DNA of 64,000 nt from Chloroflexota bacterium (GTDB lineage: Bacteria; Chloroflexota; Anaerolineae; Anaerolineales; UBA11579), in assembly GCA_013112575.1 (NCBI GenBank), contig JABFGG010000009.1, forward strand, positions 1 through 64,000. The letters run 5' to 3'. The first letter of the stretch is position 1; each line of letters opens with the position of its first letter. The translations under genes and the position numbers were made by a program. The notes under the pieces are model-generated. The model had not been told where the DNA came from, searched no databases, and saw only the letters and a list, made by a program, of their open reading frames with translations. This document shows positions 52,161-60,650 of the stretch, one piece after another.

Positions 52161-53798
52161 ATGCTCTCGTTCAAATCGGAAATAAAATTTAACTCACGAC
52201 GTTCACCAGTGGTTGGGACGGAGGGTATGGTGGCGACTTCTCAGCCCCTGGCAGTGGCGGCGGGGCTTGAGATCTTGAGGCAGGGGGGCAATGCAGCGGA
52301 TGCGGCTGTGGCAACGGCTGCAGCACTTAATGTGACGGAGCCGACCTCAACGGGAATCGGTGGTGATTGTTTTGCCCTGTATTACGAAGCCTCGAGTGGG
52401 AAGATCGCGGCGCTAAATGGATCGGGGCGTGCCCCAGCCACGCTAAACCTGGAAAAGGTCAAAGCTGATGGAATTGAAGGTGAATTGCCGCTATTCCATG
52501 CGCACACAATCACCGTGCCGGGGGCGGCGGCGGGCTGGTGTGACCTGATCGAAAAACATGGCAGCCTGGAAATGAGCCAAATGTTAGCCCCGGCGATCAA
52601 GCTGGCTGAAGAGGGCTTCCCGGTGGCACCGGTCACAGCTTACTTTTGGGGGCGAGGGGTAGACAGACAGCTATCCATAGGCCTCAATGGGCAGGAATTG
52701 ACGCTAGATGGGCGAGCGCCTAAGGCAGGTGAGATATTTTCAAACCCTGGCCTGGCACGCACTTTCAAGGTGCTGGCTGAAGGTGGTAAGCAGGCCTTTT
52801 ATGAGGGTGAGATCGCAGAAGCGATTGCCAGCCTGGTGCAGGCATCAGGCGGTGTAATGACCGAAGAGGACCTGGCCGCGCACACAAACATTTGGGAAAC
52901 ACCAATCAGCACGAGTTATCAGGGGATGAGACTATGGGAGTGCCCGCCCAACGGGCAGGGACTGGCTGCCTTGCTTGCGCTCAACATAATTGAAGGCGTT
53001 GACCTGTCTGGGATGGCTCCCCTTTCTGTGGAACGCTTGCATCTGGAGATAGAGGCGATGCGACTGGCATTTGCCGACACGCGCTGGTTCGTGGCGGACC
53101 CGGAAAGCAATCCTGCCCCATTAGAAGAATTATTGTCGAAGGAGTACGCAAAAGAACGCGGGAAGCTGCTTGATCCCTCCAAGGCAACGGTAGACCAGCA
53201 ACGCGGTGCGCCGATGGCCAGCTCGGACACAGTGTACCTGACGGTGGTGGATGGTGAGGGGAATGCCTGTTCGTTCATTAACAGTAATTACATGGGTTTT
53301 GGAACCGGGATGGTGCCTAAAGGCTGGGGCTTTACGATGCAGAATCGCGGCCACGGCTTTAGCCTTGACCCCGATCATCCTAATGCCCTTGCCCCCAACA
53401 AGCGCCCTTATCACACGATCATCCCTGCGATGATCACTCATGACGACACGGGTGAGTTGTTTGCCAGTTTTGGTGTGATGGGAGGCTTCATGCAACCACA
53501 GGGTCACATGCAAGTGGCATTGGCTTTGTCCCAAGATGGCCTTGACCCGCAAGCTGCCCTCGATATGCCGCGCTTTTGTATCACGGATGGTTCGGCTGGC
53601 GGGAATGTGGCTTTGGAAGAAGGTATTCCCGTCGAGACGATGGCAACGCTGTCACAAATGGGCCACAAGGTGGTCCCTACCAGTGGTCAGGAACGTGCCG
53701 TCTTTGGTCGTGGTCAAGTGATCTTGCGAGACAGGGAAAGCGGTGTGTTGTGGGGCGGGAGCGATCCACGGGCAGATGGTTTGGCGATGTCTTTGTAA
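52161..53798 (+). CDS. ggt: Gamma-glutamyltransferase
   Basis: This 545-residue protein has AVAAGLEILRQGGNAADAAVA near residue 30 and TSTGIGGDCFALYY. The autocleavage region is SSDTVYLTVVDGEGNACSFINS near residue 355, where Thr is the nucleophile after self-cleavage. NKRPYHTIIPAM lies in the small subunit. The family transfers or hydrolyses gamma-glutamyl groups from glutathione and related peptides. No signal peptide is visible, so a cytoplasmic or non-classical location is likely. Confidence 0.93.
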   Translation: MLSFKSEIKFNSRRSPVVGTEGMVATSQPLAVAAGLEILRQGGNAADAAVATAAALNVTEPTSTGIGGDCFALYYEASSGKIAALNGSGRAPATLNLEKVKADGIEGELPLFHAHTITVPGAAAGWCDLIEKHGSLEMSQMLAPAIKLAEEGFPVAPVTAYFWGRGVDRQLSIGLNGQELTLDGRAPKAGEIFSNPGLARTFKVLAEGGKQAFYEGEIAEAIASLVQASGGVMTEEDLAAHTNIWETPISTSYQGMRLWECPPNGQGLAALLALNIIEGVDLSGMAPLSVERLHLEIEAMRLAFADTRWFVADPESNPAPLEELLSKEYAKERGKLLDPSKATVDQQRGAPMASSDTVYLTVVDGEGNACSFINSNYMGFGTGMVPKGWGFTMQNRGHGFSLDPDHPNALAPNKRPYHTIIPAMITHDDTGELFASFGVMGGFMQPQGHMQVALALSQDGLDPQAALDMPRFCITDGSAGGNVALEEGIPVETMATLSQMGHKVVPTSGQERAVFGRGQVILRDRESGVLWGGSDPRADGLAMSL

Positions 53799-53847
53799 AG
53801 TCAAGATCACATGGTTGGATACAAGCAATGACCTGGGTTGGGATATA

Positions 53848-54498
53848 GTGAAAAACAACTTTTGGGAGACTCTAGAGCCACCATGGCAGGCTTGCCTTGA
53901 CGAAGCTTGGAAGGCTTATTGCTCAGGTTCTTTGCCAATTGGGGCCGTAATTTGTGATGAGAGCGAAGAGATACTTGTTCGGGGGCGGAACAGTATTTTT
54001 CAGACAGAACTAAATGATAAGACTGCAACTAATCGAAAGTTGCTACATGCAGAGTTAGCGGCTTTGCAGTCTCTTGATGAAGCCAATCAACCATCGGCTA
54101 TGACCCTCTATAGCACAATGGAGCCCTGCCCGATGTGTTTTGGGGCCTGGTATATGTCGAGCGTCAAATCCTTACATTTTGTGGCGCGTGATGCTTATGC
54201 GGGAAGTACTAATCTACGGGGGAAGACTTGGTATCTGCAGTGGAAAAACAGACAAATTGAGGGGCCAGTTCCGGGGCTGGAAAAGATTGTGCTTGCCATG
54301 CACGTTGAATTCGATGTGCGTGTAAGGAAGAGAGCTGATGATGTTGTTCTTGAACGGTGGAAAGAGGTTTTGCCGGAGGCCGTAGAATTTGGAAAGGCAT
54401 TGGCTGAAGCAGGCACTCTGGAGGGACTTGCAAAGAAGGGAACCGGAGTAGATATTGTCATTAATCGGATAGAAGATATGTTGAGTTCTAAAAATTAA
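53848..54498 (+). CDS. Cytidine/deoxycytidylate-type zinc deaminase
   Basis: This 216-residue protein starts best at GTG 53848 (then KNNFWETLEPPWQACLDEAW). The zinc deaminase core has LLHAELAALQ (HAE) near residue 69 and MEPCPMCFGAWY (PCxxC) near residue 93. The family deaminates nucleobases or nucleosides, or tRNA adenosine. The C-terminal extension of about 80 residues is unlike TadA, so a small-molecule substrate is more likely. The start is uncertain because the Shine-Dalgarno is weak and other in-frame starts run into the ggt 3' end. Confidence 0.8.
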   Translation: MKNNFWETLEPPWQACLDEAWKAYCSGSLPIGAVICDESEEILVRGRNSIFQTELNDKTATNRKLLHAELAALQSLDEANQPSAMTLYSTMEPCPMCFGAWYMSSVKSLHFVARDAYAGSTNLRGKTWYLQWKNRQIEGPVPGLEKIVLAMHVEFDVRVRKRADDVVLERWKEVLPEAVEFGKALAEAGTLEGLAKKGTGVDIVINRIEDMLSSKN

Positions 54499-54553
54499 CG
54501 TCAATAAATCTGGGGGCGATTCCGAGGTTAGTTACTTGGACAAGGAGTTTGTT

Positions 54554-55978
54554 ATGGCATCGTGGGTTGGTAAAGATATGATTAAAGATTACCTATCATC
54601 TATTGAATGTTGGTTGCTGGCATTATTGAGCATTGTATGCTTGTTTAGCCTGGCTGCGTGCAGCCCAATGAGTGTGCCAAACACAGCGGAAGAGAAAATC
54701 ATTTGGTTGGGACGAAACGCAATTCAGGTTCGTTCTATCGATCCTAACGATGAAGATTTTTCTGACCTTGAACCGCTCAAAGAGGTTTTTGGAGATGCAC
54801 GTGTCGTTATGCTGGGTGAACAAACCCACGGGGATGGTAACACCTTCCTTGCCAAAACACGCCTCATCAAGTTTCTGCATCAAGAAATGGGTTTTGATGT
54901 GCTAGCTTTTGAAAGTGGGCTGTATGATTGCTCCAAAGCATGGGAACTACTCCAAAATGGTGAACCAGCCGATATGGCCTTTCGAATCGGAGTTTATCCA
55001 ATTTGGACAAACAGCGAGCAGGTTCAACCGCTGTTCGATTACATTGAGGGCGCTGCATTCAGCGATCATCCTCTCGAATTGGCTGGTTTTGACATGCAAA
55101 TCATAGGGACTGCACCTGAGTTCTACCTTATTGAGGATTTGGAGGTGTTTCTAAATGCTCGCGATGTGGGACTTCCAGAAGAAGACCAATGGGCCAATTT
55201 TGTCTTGGCGTTGAATAACTTCGCCCGCTTTAACTATCAACGCGGCTTGGTTCCTATCCCCGATGTCGATGAACAAGCGGGTTTCCACAATATCGTGCAA
55301 GCGCTGCACAACAGCATTATCGTATCGAAGGATGTAAATGATCGGGAAGCAGACTTCTGGCTACAGGTATTGGATAGTATTGAGGCATATGCAGAATTAG
55401 CCTGGCAATTCAACTCCTTGGATCATGCAGACCCGACTGTGCTACCTGACACAAATAAACTCCAGATAAGGGATCGGCAGATGGGGGAAAATCTTGTTTG
55501 GCTGGCAAATGATTATTATGCCGACCGGAAGATCATCGTTTGGGCTGCGACATTTCACAATGTACGCAATCTGGGCCTGATCGATACAGGTGATCCTGAG
55601 TTACAAGCAATGTATGATGAATTATCTGTAATGGGAGATGTTGTGTGGGAAGAATTGGGTGAGGAGGTCTATTCTCTTGGTTTCACCACCTATAGTGGCA
55701 CATATGGTCGCGGTACAGAATCGCCTAAAGAGCTGGAAATTCCCAGTGAAGAATCACTTGAAGACCTCATCGAGCGAGCAGGTTTTGAATTCGCGATTGT
55801 GGATTTCCGGACACCTTCTGAGCATGGCGAATGGTTGCAAACGAGCATAGTTAGCCGCCCGTTGGGATATGGTGAAATGACCGCCGATTGGTCCCAAATT
55901 ATGGATGGGATGATGTTCATTCGTGAGATGATTCCAAGCACTCATTTCTTTGGATCACAATTAGACACAGATAATTAG
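54554..55978 (+). CDS. Erythromycin-esterase-family lipoprotein
   Basis: This 474-residue protein starts at ATG 54554 behind AAGGAG. A signal peptide ends FSLAACSP near residue 36. The catalytic domain has MLGEQTHGDG with the key His near residue 93, VLAFESGLYD, and a second His in AATFHNVRNLG. These are features of the erythromycin-esterase/succinoglycan-biosynthesis family. True macrolide esterases are cytoplasmic, so this secreted lipid-anchored form probably acts on another ester. It should not be read as a resistance gene from sequence alone. Confidence 0.85.
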   Translation: MASWVGKDMIKDYLSSIECWLLALLSIVCLFSLAACSPMSVPNTAEEKIIWLGRNAIQVRSIDPNDEDFSDLEPLKEVFGDARVVMLGEQTHGDGNTFLAKTRLIKFLHQEMGFDVLAFESGLYDCSKAWELLQNGEPADMAFRIGVYPIWTNSEQVQPLFDYIEGAAFSDHPLELAGFDMQIIGTAPEFYLIEDLEVFLNARDVGLPEEDQWANFVLALNNFARFNYQRGLVPIPDVDEQAGFHNIVQALHNSIIVSKDVNDREADFWLQVLDSIEAYAELAWQFNSLDHADPTVLPDTNKLQIRDRQMGENLVWLANDYYADRKIIVWAATFHNVRNLGLIDTGDPELQAMYDELSVMGDVVWEELGEEVYSLGFTTYSGTYGRGTESPKELEIPSEESLEDLIERAGFEFAIVDFRTPSEHGEWLQTSIVSRPLGYGEMTADWSQIMDGMMFIREMIPSTHFFGSQLDTDN

Positions 55979-56075
55979 CCCCACTTTATTAAACTTGGGG
56001 CATATGTCACTTCTCATGTGAATATGGTGAGATAAAATTGGTACATGTTCAAGATGTTATCTATTGGAGAGTTAT

Positions 56076-56585
56076 ATGTTGATCAGTGAGAAGTTAGCAA
56101 AAGCCATTAACCAGCAGGTAGGGAATGAATTTGGGGCCAGTCTGGAATACGTCAATATCGCTTCTTATTTCGAGTCTGAGGATATGCTGCATTTTGCGCA
56201 GGTCTTTTTCGACCAGGCAGATGAAGAACGCGACCATGCTATGAAATTCGTGCGCTACTTATTGGAAACGGGAGCGAAAGTCGCTATCCCGGCAATCCCT
56301 GAGCCGCGCAGCGATTATGCCTCTGCCGAAGATGCGGTTGCTGCAGCACTTTCCTGGGAAGAGACTGTGACCGAACAGATCAATGGATTAATGGATATTG
56401 CCCACGAGGAAAAGGACTACATCGCTCAAGACTTCCTCAACTGGTTCGTAACGGAGCAACTGGAAGAGATATCGAAGATGAGCACGATCCTAAATATCAT
56501 CCGGCGGGCGGGTGATAACCTGTTGCTCGCCGAGACCTATGTGGTGGATATCCTGGCACAGATGGTCGCGGCGGAAGGCGGCTAA
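56076..56585 (+). CDS. Ferritin
   Basis: This 169-residue four-helix protein has the ferroxidase ligands in order: E in VGNEFGASLEYVNIAS near residue 17, E and H in ADEERDHAMKF near residue 50, and E in LSWEETVTEQ with Q and E beyond. It is closest to non-haem bacterial ferritin (FtnA type) and stores iron. ATG 56076 is preferred over TTG 56064 because GGAGAG lies seven bases before it. A strong terminator follows. Confidence 0.92.
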   Translation: MLISEKLAKAINQQVGNEFGASLEYVNIASYFESEDMLHFAQVFFDQADEERDHAMKFVRYLLETGAKVAIPAIPEPRSDYASAEDAVAAALSWEETVTEQINGLMDIAHEEKDYIAQDFLNWFVTEQLEEISKMSTILNIIRRAGDNLLLAETYVVDILAQMVAAEGG

Positions 56586-56606
56586 CCAGGTCCCCTAAAC
56601 AAAGCA

Positions 56607-56636
56607 AAACAGCTCCCAAATGCGGGAGCTGTTTTT
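56607..56636. terminator. Terminator after ferritin
   Basis: AAACAGCTCCC and GGGAGCTGTTT form an 11-base stem with a six-base loop, followed by TTTT. The A-rich left side lets it also serve the minus-strand gene at 56653. Confidence 0.9.
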
Positions 56637-56652
56637 TGATTCAAAATTGCAA

Positions 56653-56804
56653 TTATTTATCTGAACTGCTCTGTCCACGCAGGCCCATGATTAGCAAGGT
56701 GATGCCCGCACCTAAAGCGTAACCTGCCAATGCTCCGGCGGAGAGGTTGACAAAGCCCACAGCAGCCAGGCCAGCGGCTCAAGTATGTCAAATGCTGCTT
56801 CCAT
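56653..56804 (-). pseudogene. Small membrane protein of about 50 residues, frameshifted
   Basis: ATG 56802-56804 has an ideal AAGGAG. Its frame reads MEAAFDILEP and then runs on without homology to a stop. The other frame, from about base 56778, reads AGLAAVGFVNLSAGALAGY plus LGAGITLLIMG and ends SSSDK at TAA 56653. The 152-base length is one short of whole codons, so one base seems missing near 56775. The joined product would be a small protein with two membrane helices. The family is unknown. Confidence 0.55.
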
Positions 56805-56875
56805 CAGAAACTCCTTTTCCCTTAGTGAATTACGCTCACTAAAACACAGCAGATTCCAAGGCGTTGCGCTGTATA

Positions 56876-56904
56876 TTGACCCGCCCCTATTGTAAGGCTA
56901 TAAT
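56876..56904 (+). promoter_or_regulatory. Promoter of the FMN-riboswitch operon
   Basis: TTGACC (56876-56881), 17 bases, then a perfect TATAAT (56899-56904). The predicted start near 56911 lies about ten bases before the riboswitch. Confidence 0.88.
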
Positions 56905-56921
56905 CTATTTAACAATTGAAT

Positions 56922-57065
56922 ACCTTCGGGGCAGGGTGAGTGTTTATGCGAGCAAGCTCGTAAAAGCGCAATTCCCGATCGGTGGTACAGCCCACGAGTG
57001 CTGCTTGACAGTACATGACTCGGTGAAACTCCGGGGCCGACGGTATAGTCCGGATGAAAGAAGGT
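56922..57065 (+). ncRNA. FMN riboswitch (RFN element)
   Basis: Stem P1 is formed by ACCTTC (56922) and GAAGGT (57060-57065). The conserved core reads GGGGCAGGGTG, then ATTCCCGATCGGTGGTA, CAGCCCACGAG, CTCCGGGGCCGACGGTATAG and TCCGGATGAAAG. These are the invariant blocks of the RFN aptamer in the right order. It senses FMN and normally switches off riboflavin synthesis or uptake genes. A strong promoter precedes it and an ABC transporter follows. Confidence 0.97.
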
Positions 57066-57066
57066 G

Positions 57067-57124
57067 ACTCAAAACCTCTGGTTTTGAGTGTAAGAGTTTA
57101 CAAAACTCCGTTTTGTAAACTCTT
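57067..57124 (+). promoter_or_regulatory. Two perfect hairpins directly after the FMN aptamer
   Basis: ACTCAAAACC-TCT-GGTTTTGAGT (57067-57089) has ten-base arms. AAGAGTTTACAAAAC-TCC-GTTTTGTAAACTCTT (57092-57124) has 15-base arms. Neither is followed by a full U-tract, so they may be anti-terminator or stability elements, or inserted repeats, rather than terminators. Confidence 0.7.
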
Positions 57125-57156
57125 TGACTGACATTCTAAGCTTTGGTTATAAGAGT

Positions 57157-57181
57157 ATTCAAACATGTTTTGAATCTTTTT
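57157..57181 (+). terminator. Possible attenuator 1 in the riboswitch leader
   Basis: ATTCAAA and TTTGAAT form a seven-base stem with loop CATGT, followed by CTTTTT. Confidence 0.55.
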
Positions 57182-57266
57182 GGCCAATTTGGAAATGTTG
57201 AGTTGAAGGGTTTCTCAACGCTGTATTTCTGTAGGCTCTACGACGGTGTATACAGTCATTACGCGC

Positions 57267-57299
57267 CCCGAAAGCCATATGGTTTTCGGGTTTTGTTTT
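57267..57299 (+). terminator. Possible attenuator 2 in the riboswitch leader
   Basis: CCCGAAAGCC and GGTTTTCGGG pair over ten positions (with one G-T) around ATAT, followed by TTTTGTTTT. A further small stem GATCC-TAT-GGATC and TTTTTT lies at about 57340-57361, immediately before the permease start. Confidence 0.7.
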
Positions 57300-57366
57300 A
57301 TAGGCGCTGGCTGGATATATGTCTGTACCCCTGTCCCGATCCTATGGATCGGATTTTTTGTTAACT

Positions 57367-58185
57367 ATGGCAACAATTGCACAAAACACATCAAGTTTAC
57401 TGTATAGCTTACGCCAACGTGGTGTGGCTTTGCTGCCGTTTACTTTGGCACTGTTCATTTTCCTTTGGTACTCCCTGGTGTGGGCTGGCGACTTGCGAGC
57501 TTTTATTTTGCCAACACCAGACCTGGTATTGTCGCGGTTTGTAGAGGCGGCAGGCGATGGCAGTTTGCTGCGGCATACCATGGTGACCTTGAGTGAAGTG
57601 CTGGGTGGCCTTGTTTTGGGAGTTAGCGTGGCTACCCTATTGGGGTACCTGCTGGCCAAGTCACAGACGCTGGAGCGTTTGTTATCACCGTATATTGTGG
57701 CCAGTCAATCCATCCCAACTGTGGCCATAGCCCCTTTGCTGGTGATCTGGTTTGGGCCGGGTTTGACCTCCAAAGTGCTGATCTGCGCTCTGATCGTGTT
57801 TTTTCCCATCTTGATCAACACCATTGTAGGGGTGCGGGCTGTGCCCGCTGATTTGCATGACCTGATGCGCTCGCTGAAGGCCACACGTTGGCAGACCTTT
57901 TGGCTGCTGGAAGTGCCCGCGGCTCTGCCTGTATTCCTTGGGGGGCTGCGGATTGGCGCGACCCTGGCAGTAATTGGGGCAGTGGTGGGCGAGTTCGTGG
58001 GGGCGGACCGCGGCCTGGGATTTTTGATAAACGTTGGACGCGGGGAGTATGACACCGCGCTGGTGTTCGTGGCCGTGTTCACCTTGATGTTTATGGCTAT
58101 GGGGCTGTATGGACTGGTTGTATTACTTGAATGGCGTTTGCTCGGTTGGCAGCGCCGGGAGTCACAAGAAACAATTAACTATTAG
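57367..58185 (+). CDS. ribX: ABC transporter permease, predicted riboflavin uptake (RibX-like)
   Basis: This 272-residue protein has about six membrane helices of the ThiX/SsuC permease type. The EAA loop ADLHDLMRSLKATRWQTFWLLEVPAALPVF near residues 166-195 contacts the ATPase. It follows the FMN riboswitch and precedes a NMT1-like binding protein and an ATPase, the known RibXY context in Chloroflexota. ATG 57367 lies right after the leader hairpins. ATG 57319 in frame would place the last hairpin inside the gene. Neither start has a strong RBS. The substrate is inferred from the riboswitch. Confidence 0.85.
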   Translation: MATIAQNTSSLLYSLRQRGVALLPFTLALFIFLWYSLVWAGDLRAFILPTPDLVLSRFVEAAGDGSLLRHTMVTLSEVLGGLVLGVSVATLLGYLLAKSQTLERLLSPYIVASQSIPTVAIAPLLVIWFGPGLTSKVLICALIVFFPILINTIVGVRAVPADLHDLMRSLKATRWQTFWLLEVPAALPVFLGGLRIGATLAVIGAVVGEFVGADRGLGFLINVGRGEYDTALVFVAVFTLMFMAMGLYGLVVLLEWRLLGWQRRESQETINY

Positions 58186-58200
58186 GAGTATTTGCTCGAT

Positions 58201-59235
58201 ATGAGTTGCAACACAGGTCTAAGAGGATTTTTAGCAAGGGTGAAGCATGCTTCGCCACTACACCAACTGCCCAGGACAATTTGTTTGATAGGGCTGGTTG
58301 CTTTGGCATTGGTTGCCTGCGGTGGGGCAACTGCTGATGAAGCCAATATGATCCGTTTGCCGATGGGTTTTATACCCAGCGTGCAGTACGCGCCATTTTA
58401 CGTTGCGGCGGAAAAGGGGTATTTCGCGGAAGAAGGTTTGGAGCTCGACTTCGATTACAGTTTTGAGACAGATGGGGTCGCGCTGGTGGGTGCCAACGAA
58501 CTGCCTTTTGCGCTGGTCTCCGGCGAGCAGGTTTTGCTGGCGCGTGAGCAAGAGATCCCGGTAGTGTACGTGATGGCCTGGTTCCAGGATTATCCCATCA
58601 CGATAGTTACCAAGGTGGGCAGCGGCATTGAAACCCCGGCAGACCTGGCCGGCAGGCAGATCGGTTTGCCCGGCTTGTTCGGGGCCAGCTATGTTGGGCT
58701 GAGGGCATTGTTGAATGAAGGCGGCGTCGCGGAGGCTGATGCTACTTTAGATTCTATCGGGTTTAACCAGGTGGAGGCCCTGGCGGTGGATCAAGAAGAG
58801 GCTGTCGTTGGCTATATCACCAACGAGCCCATCCAGTTGGCAGCCCAGGGCTATGAGGTCAACTTGATCCGCGTCAAGGATTATGTGCAGTTGGCGGCTA
58901 ATGGCGTTATCACCAACGAAGAGACGATTGCCAACAATCCTGAGCTAATCGAGCGTATGCTGCGGGCCACACTGCGTGGTTTGGAGGACGCTATCAATGA
59001 CCCTGATGAGGCCTATGAAATCAGCAAAAATTACGTGGAGGGGTTGGGGGACGACGATGTGCAGAAACAGGTTTTAGCGGCCTCGATCGATTTCTGGGTT
59101 GCCGATATGTTGGGCTACAGCCAACCTGAGGCCTGGGAGAACATGCAGGACGTTTTGCTAGATATGGGCCTGCTGAATGAACCCCTTGACCTGGATGCGG
59201 CATATACCAATGAATTCGTTGAGGCGCTCCAGTAG
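58201..59235 (+). CDS. ribY: ABC substrate-binding lipoprotein, predicted riboflavin-binding (RibY-like)
   Basis: The 344-residue protein starts at ATG 58201 with GGAG 13 bases upstream. A long n-region leads to the lipobox LVACGG near residue 40. The mature part is of the NMT1/THI5-like periplasmic-binding type: MGFIPSVQYAPFYVAAEKGYF, then DLAGRQIGLPG, and GYITNEPIQLAAQGYEV. RibY of Chloroflexus has this fold and binds riboflavin, as far as is recalled. Codons 13-21 lie within a 27-bp palindromic repeat (58238-58264), which lengthens the n-region of the signal peptide. Confidence 0.85.
   Translation: MSCNTGLRGFLARVKHASPLHQLPRTICLIGLVALALVACGGATADEANMIRLPMGFIPSVQYAPFYVAAEKGYFAEEGLELDFDYSFETDGVALVGANELPFALVSGEQVLLAREQEIPVVYVMAWFQDYPITIVTKVGSGIETPADLAGRQIGLPGLFGASYVGLRALLNEGGVAEADATLDSIGFNQVEALAVDQEEAVVGYITNEPIQLAAQGYEVNLIRVKDYVQLAANGVITNEETIANNPELIERMLRATLRGLEDAINDPDEAYEISKNYVEGLGDDDVQKQVLAASIDFWVADMLGYSQPEAWENMQDVLLDMGLLNEPLDLDAAYTNEFVEALQ
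58238..58264. repeat. 27-bp palindromic repeat, copy 2 (inside a coding sequence)
   Basis: GGGTG, central palindrome GAAGCATGCTTC, then GCCACTACACC. Same length and ends as the copies at 48426 and 63322. It encodes part of the signal-peptide n-region of the RibY-like protein in frame. Confidence 0.65.
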
Positions 59236-59251
59236 CTCAGGAACTTATAAA

Positions 59252-60028
59252 ATGAACCATTCGCCGATTCTCTCAGCCTCCCAGCTCTCCACCACGTTCC
59301 AGAATTCGAACGGCGGCTTGCACGTGCTGGACAAAATCAGCTTCGAGATCGGTGCGCAGCAGTTCGTGTGTGTATTGGGGCCATCGGGGAGTGGCAAGTC
59401 GACCTTGTTGCGGGTGCTGGCCGGTTTGCTGGCACCTTCACAAGGTGAGGTGAAAATAAAGGGTCAAGCACTGACCGGTCCCCAGAATGGCGTAGCAATG
59501 GTCTTCCAGAACGCCAACCTGATGCCCTGGCGCAGCGTGTGCCAGAATATCAGGTTGCCCCTGGAATTAGACGGGGTGAATGCCAAGGATGCTGCGGCGC
59601 GTTCGGGAGAATTGATTGAGCTAGTGGGCTTGGGGGGCTTTGACGATGTGCTGCCGCAGGACCTCTCCGGCGGCATGGCGCAGCGAGTAGCCATCGCACG
59701 GGCCTTGGTGCAGGACCCTGACCTGTTGTTGATGGATGAACCCTTTGGTTCGTTGGATGCGATCACGCGTGACCAGATGGGAGGCGAGTTACTCAAGATA
59801 TGGAGTGTACATAACAAGACGGTGGTGATGGTGACGCATGACATCAATGAAGCGGTGTACCTGGCAGACCGTGTACTTGTGTTGAGCGACCGTCCAGCCA
59901 AGATCGTGTTGGACCTGGACATAGATGTACCCAGGCCAAGAAAGGAACAAGTGCGTTACACACCCGAGTTCGGGGAGTTTGCGCGGCAGTTGCGGGAGGC
60001 GATTGGGGGGCGGGAGATTTCTATTTAG
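59252..60028 (+). CDS. ABC transporter ATP-binding protein of the predicted riboflavin system
   Basis: This 258-residue protein starts at ATG 59252 behind AGGA. Walker A is GPSGSGKST near residue 43, the Q-loop is VFQNANLMPW, the signature is LSGGMAQRVAIARAL, Walker B is LLLMDEPFGSLD and the H-loop is VMVTHDINEA. This is the SsuB/TauB/ThiZ-type subfamily that pairs with such permeases. It is the third gene of the unit, 16 bases after the binding protein, and energises uptake. Confidence 0.92.
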   Translation: MNHSPILSASQLSTTFQNSNGGLHVLDKISFEIGAQQFVCVLGPSGSGKSTLLRVLAGLLAPSQGEVKIKGQALTGPQNGVAMVFQNANLMPWRSVCQNIRLPLELDGVNAKDAAARSGELIELVGLGGFDDVLPQDLSGGMAQRVAIARALVQDPDLLLMDEPFGSLDAITRDQMGGELLKIWSVHNKTVVMVTHDINEAVYLADRVLVLSDRPAKIVLDLDIDVPRPRKEQVRYTPEFGEFARQLREAIGGREISI

Positions 60029-60091
60029 TGGTGTAGTAATAGGTGCGCTACAGAGGCACAGTGAAGATTTACAACGGTGTCCAACCCAGAA

Positions 60092-60592
60092 TCAGGCTTT
60101 ATTGCTTTGCTGGCGTGGCACGCTCCAGGCGATGATGACCGCTACGACAGCCCAGATTATGGTAAAGGGGTCTAGTAATTCACCAATGCTTTCAATGAAG
60201 AGCGATAGGGTAGTAGAAGAAAATAGGCCAACGTTGCCGCTTATGCCTGTGCCGTAGTTCTGGGTAATGGAATCGCGAGCAAAAACGTAGAAAGAGGCGT
60301 AGTGGCCCAGGGCCAACCCCAACAAGCTGAAGTCCAGGGCGATGGCCTGAAACAAAATGCCGCGACCTCCGAATGAACCGACTAAAACACCTACGCCTGC
60401 CAAAAAGCCCACGCCAATAGCGGGAAAACTGAACTCTGTTTCGGTGTAGAACACGGCCAGGCCCCAGAGCCCGGCAGCGATGACAGCGCCAATGAAGCCG
60501 CCAATACCACCCAGGAACAGCCGCACGACCATGGGCAAGCCAGTATCTTCAGTTATGCCGCTTTGTGTTGATGGGCTTTCTGGTGTTTCCAT
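60092..60592 (-). CDS. Membrane protein with four predicted helices, unknown function
   Basis: The 166-residue protein starts at ATG 60592 behind AAGGAG (METPESPSTQSG). Helices lie near 25-50, 58-80, 83-108 and 125-158. One loop contains FYVFARDSITQNYG. No known family is recognised. Its promoter is probably TTGTAC-17-TACAAT on the minus strand near 60621-60649. Two TGTACA-centred repeats overlap that promoter and may bind a regulator. Confidence 0.7.
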   Translation of the reverse strand: METPESPSTQSGITEDTGLPMVVRLFLGGIGGFIGAVIAAGLWGLAVFYTETEFSFPAIGVGFLAGVGVLVGSFGGRGILFQAIALDFSLLGLALGHYASFYVFARDSITQNYGTGISGNVGLFSSTTLSLFIESIGELLDPFTIIWAVVAVIIAWSVPRQQSNKA

Positions 60593-60622
60593 GATCTTCT
60601 CCTTGGAAGATAATGTTGTGAT

Positions 60623-60650
60623 TGTACAAAAGGTTGACTGAATGTACAAA
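60623..60650. promoter_or_regulatory. Divergent promoter region with paired TTGTACA/TGTACAA sites
   Basis: TTGTACA and TGTACAA form an inverted pair separated by 14 bases between two divergent genes. On the minus strand, the arms overlap the -35 (TTGTAC) and -10 (TACAAT) boxes, which are separated by 17 bases. Confidence 0.5.

Noticed and set aside
54554..55978. Macrolide resistance gene
   Set aside because: The family match is real, but the protein is a predicted secreted lipoprotein in a housekeeping region; the family includes many proteins with other roles, so resistance is not supported.
56864..57364. Two short plus-strand open frames in the riboswitch leader
   Set aside because: They coincide with the FMN aptamer and its hairpins, lack a Shine-Dalgarno and encode nothing recognisable.
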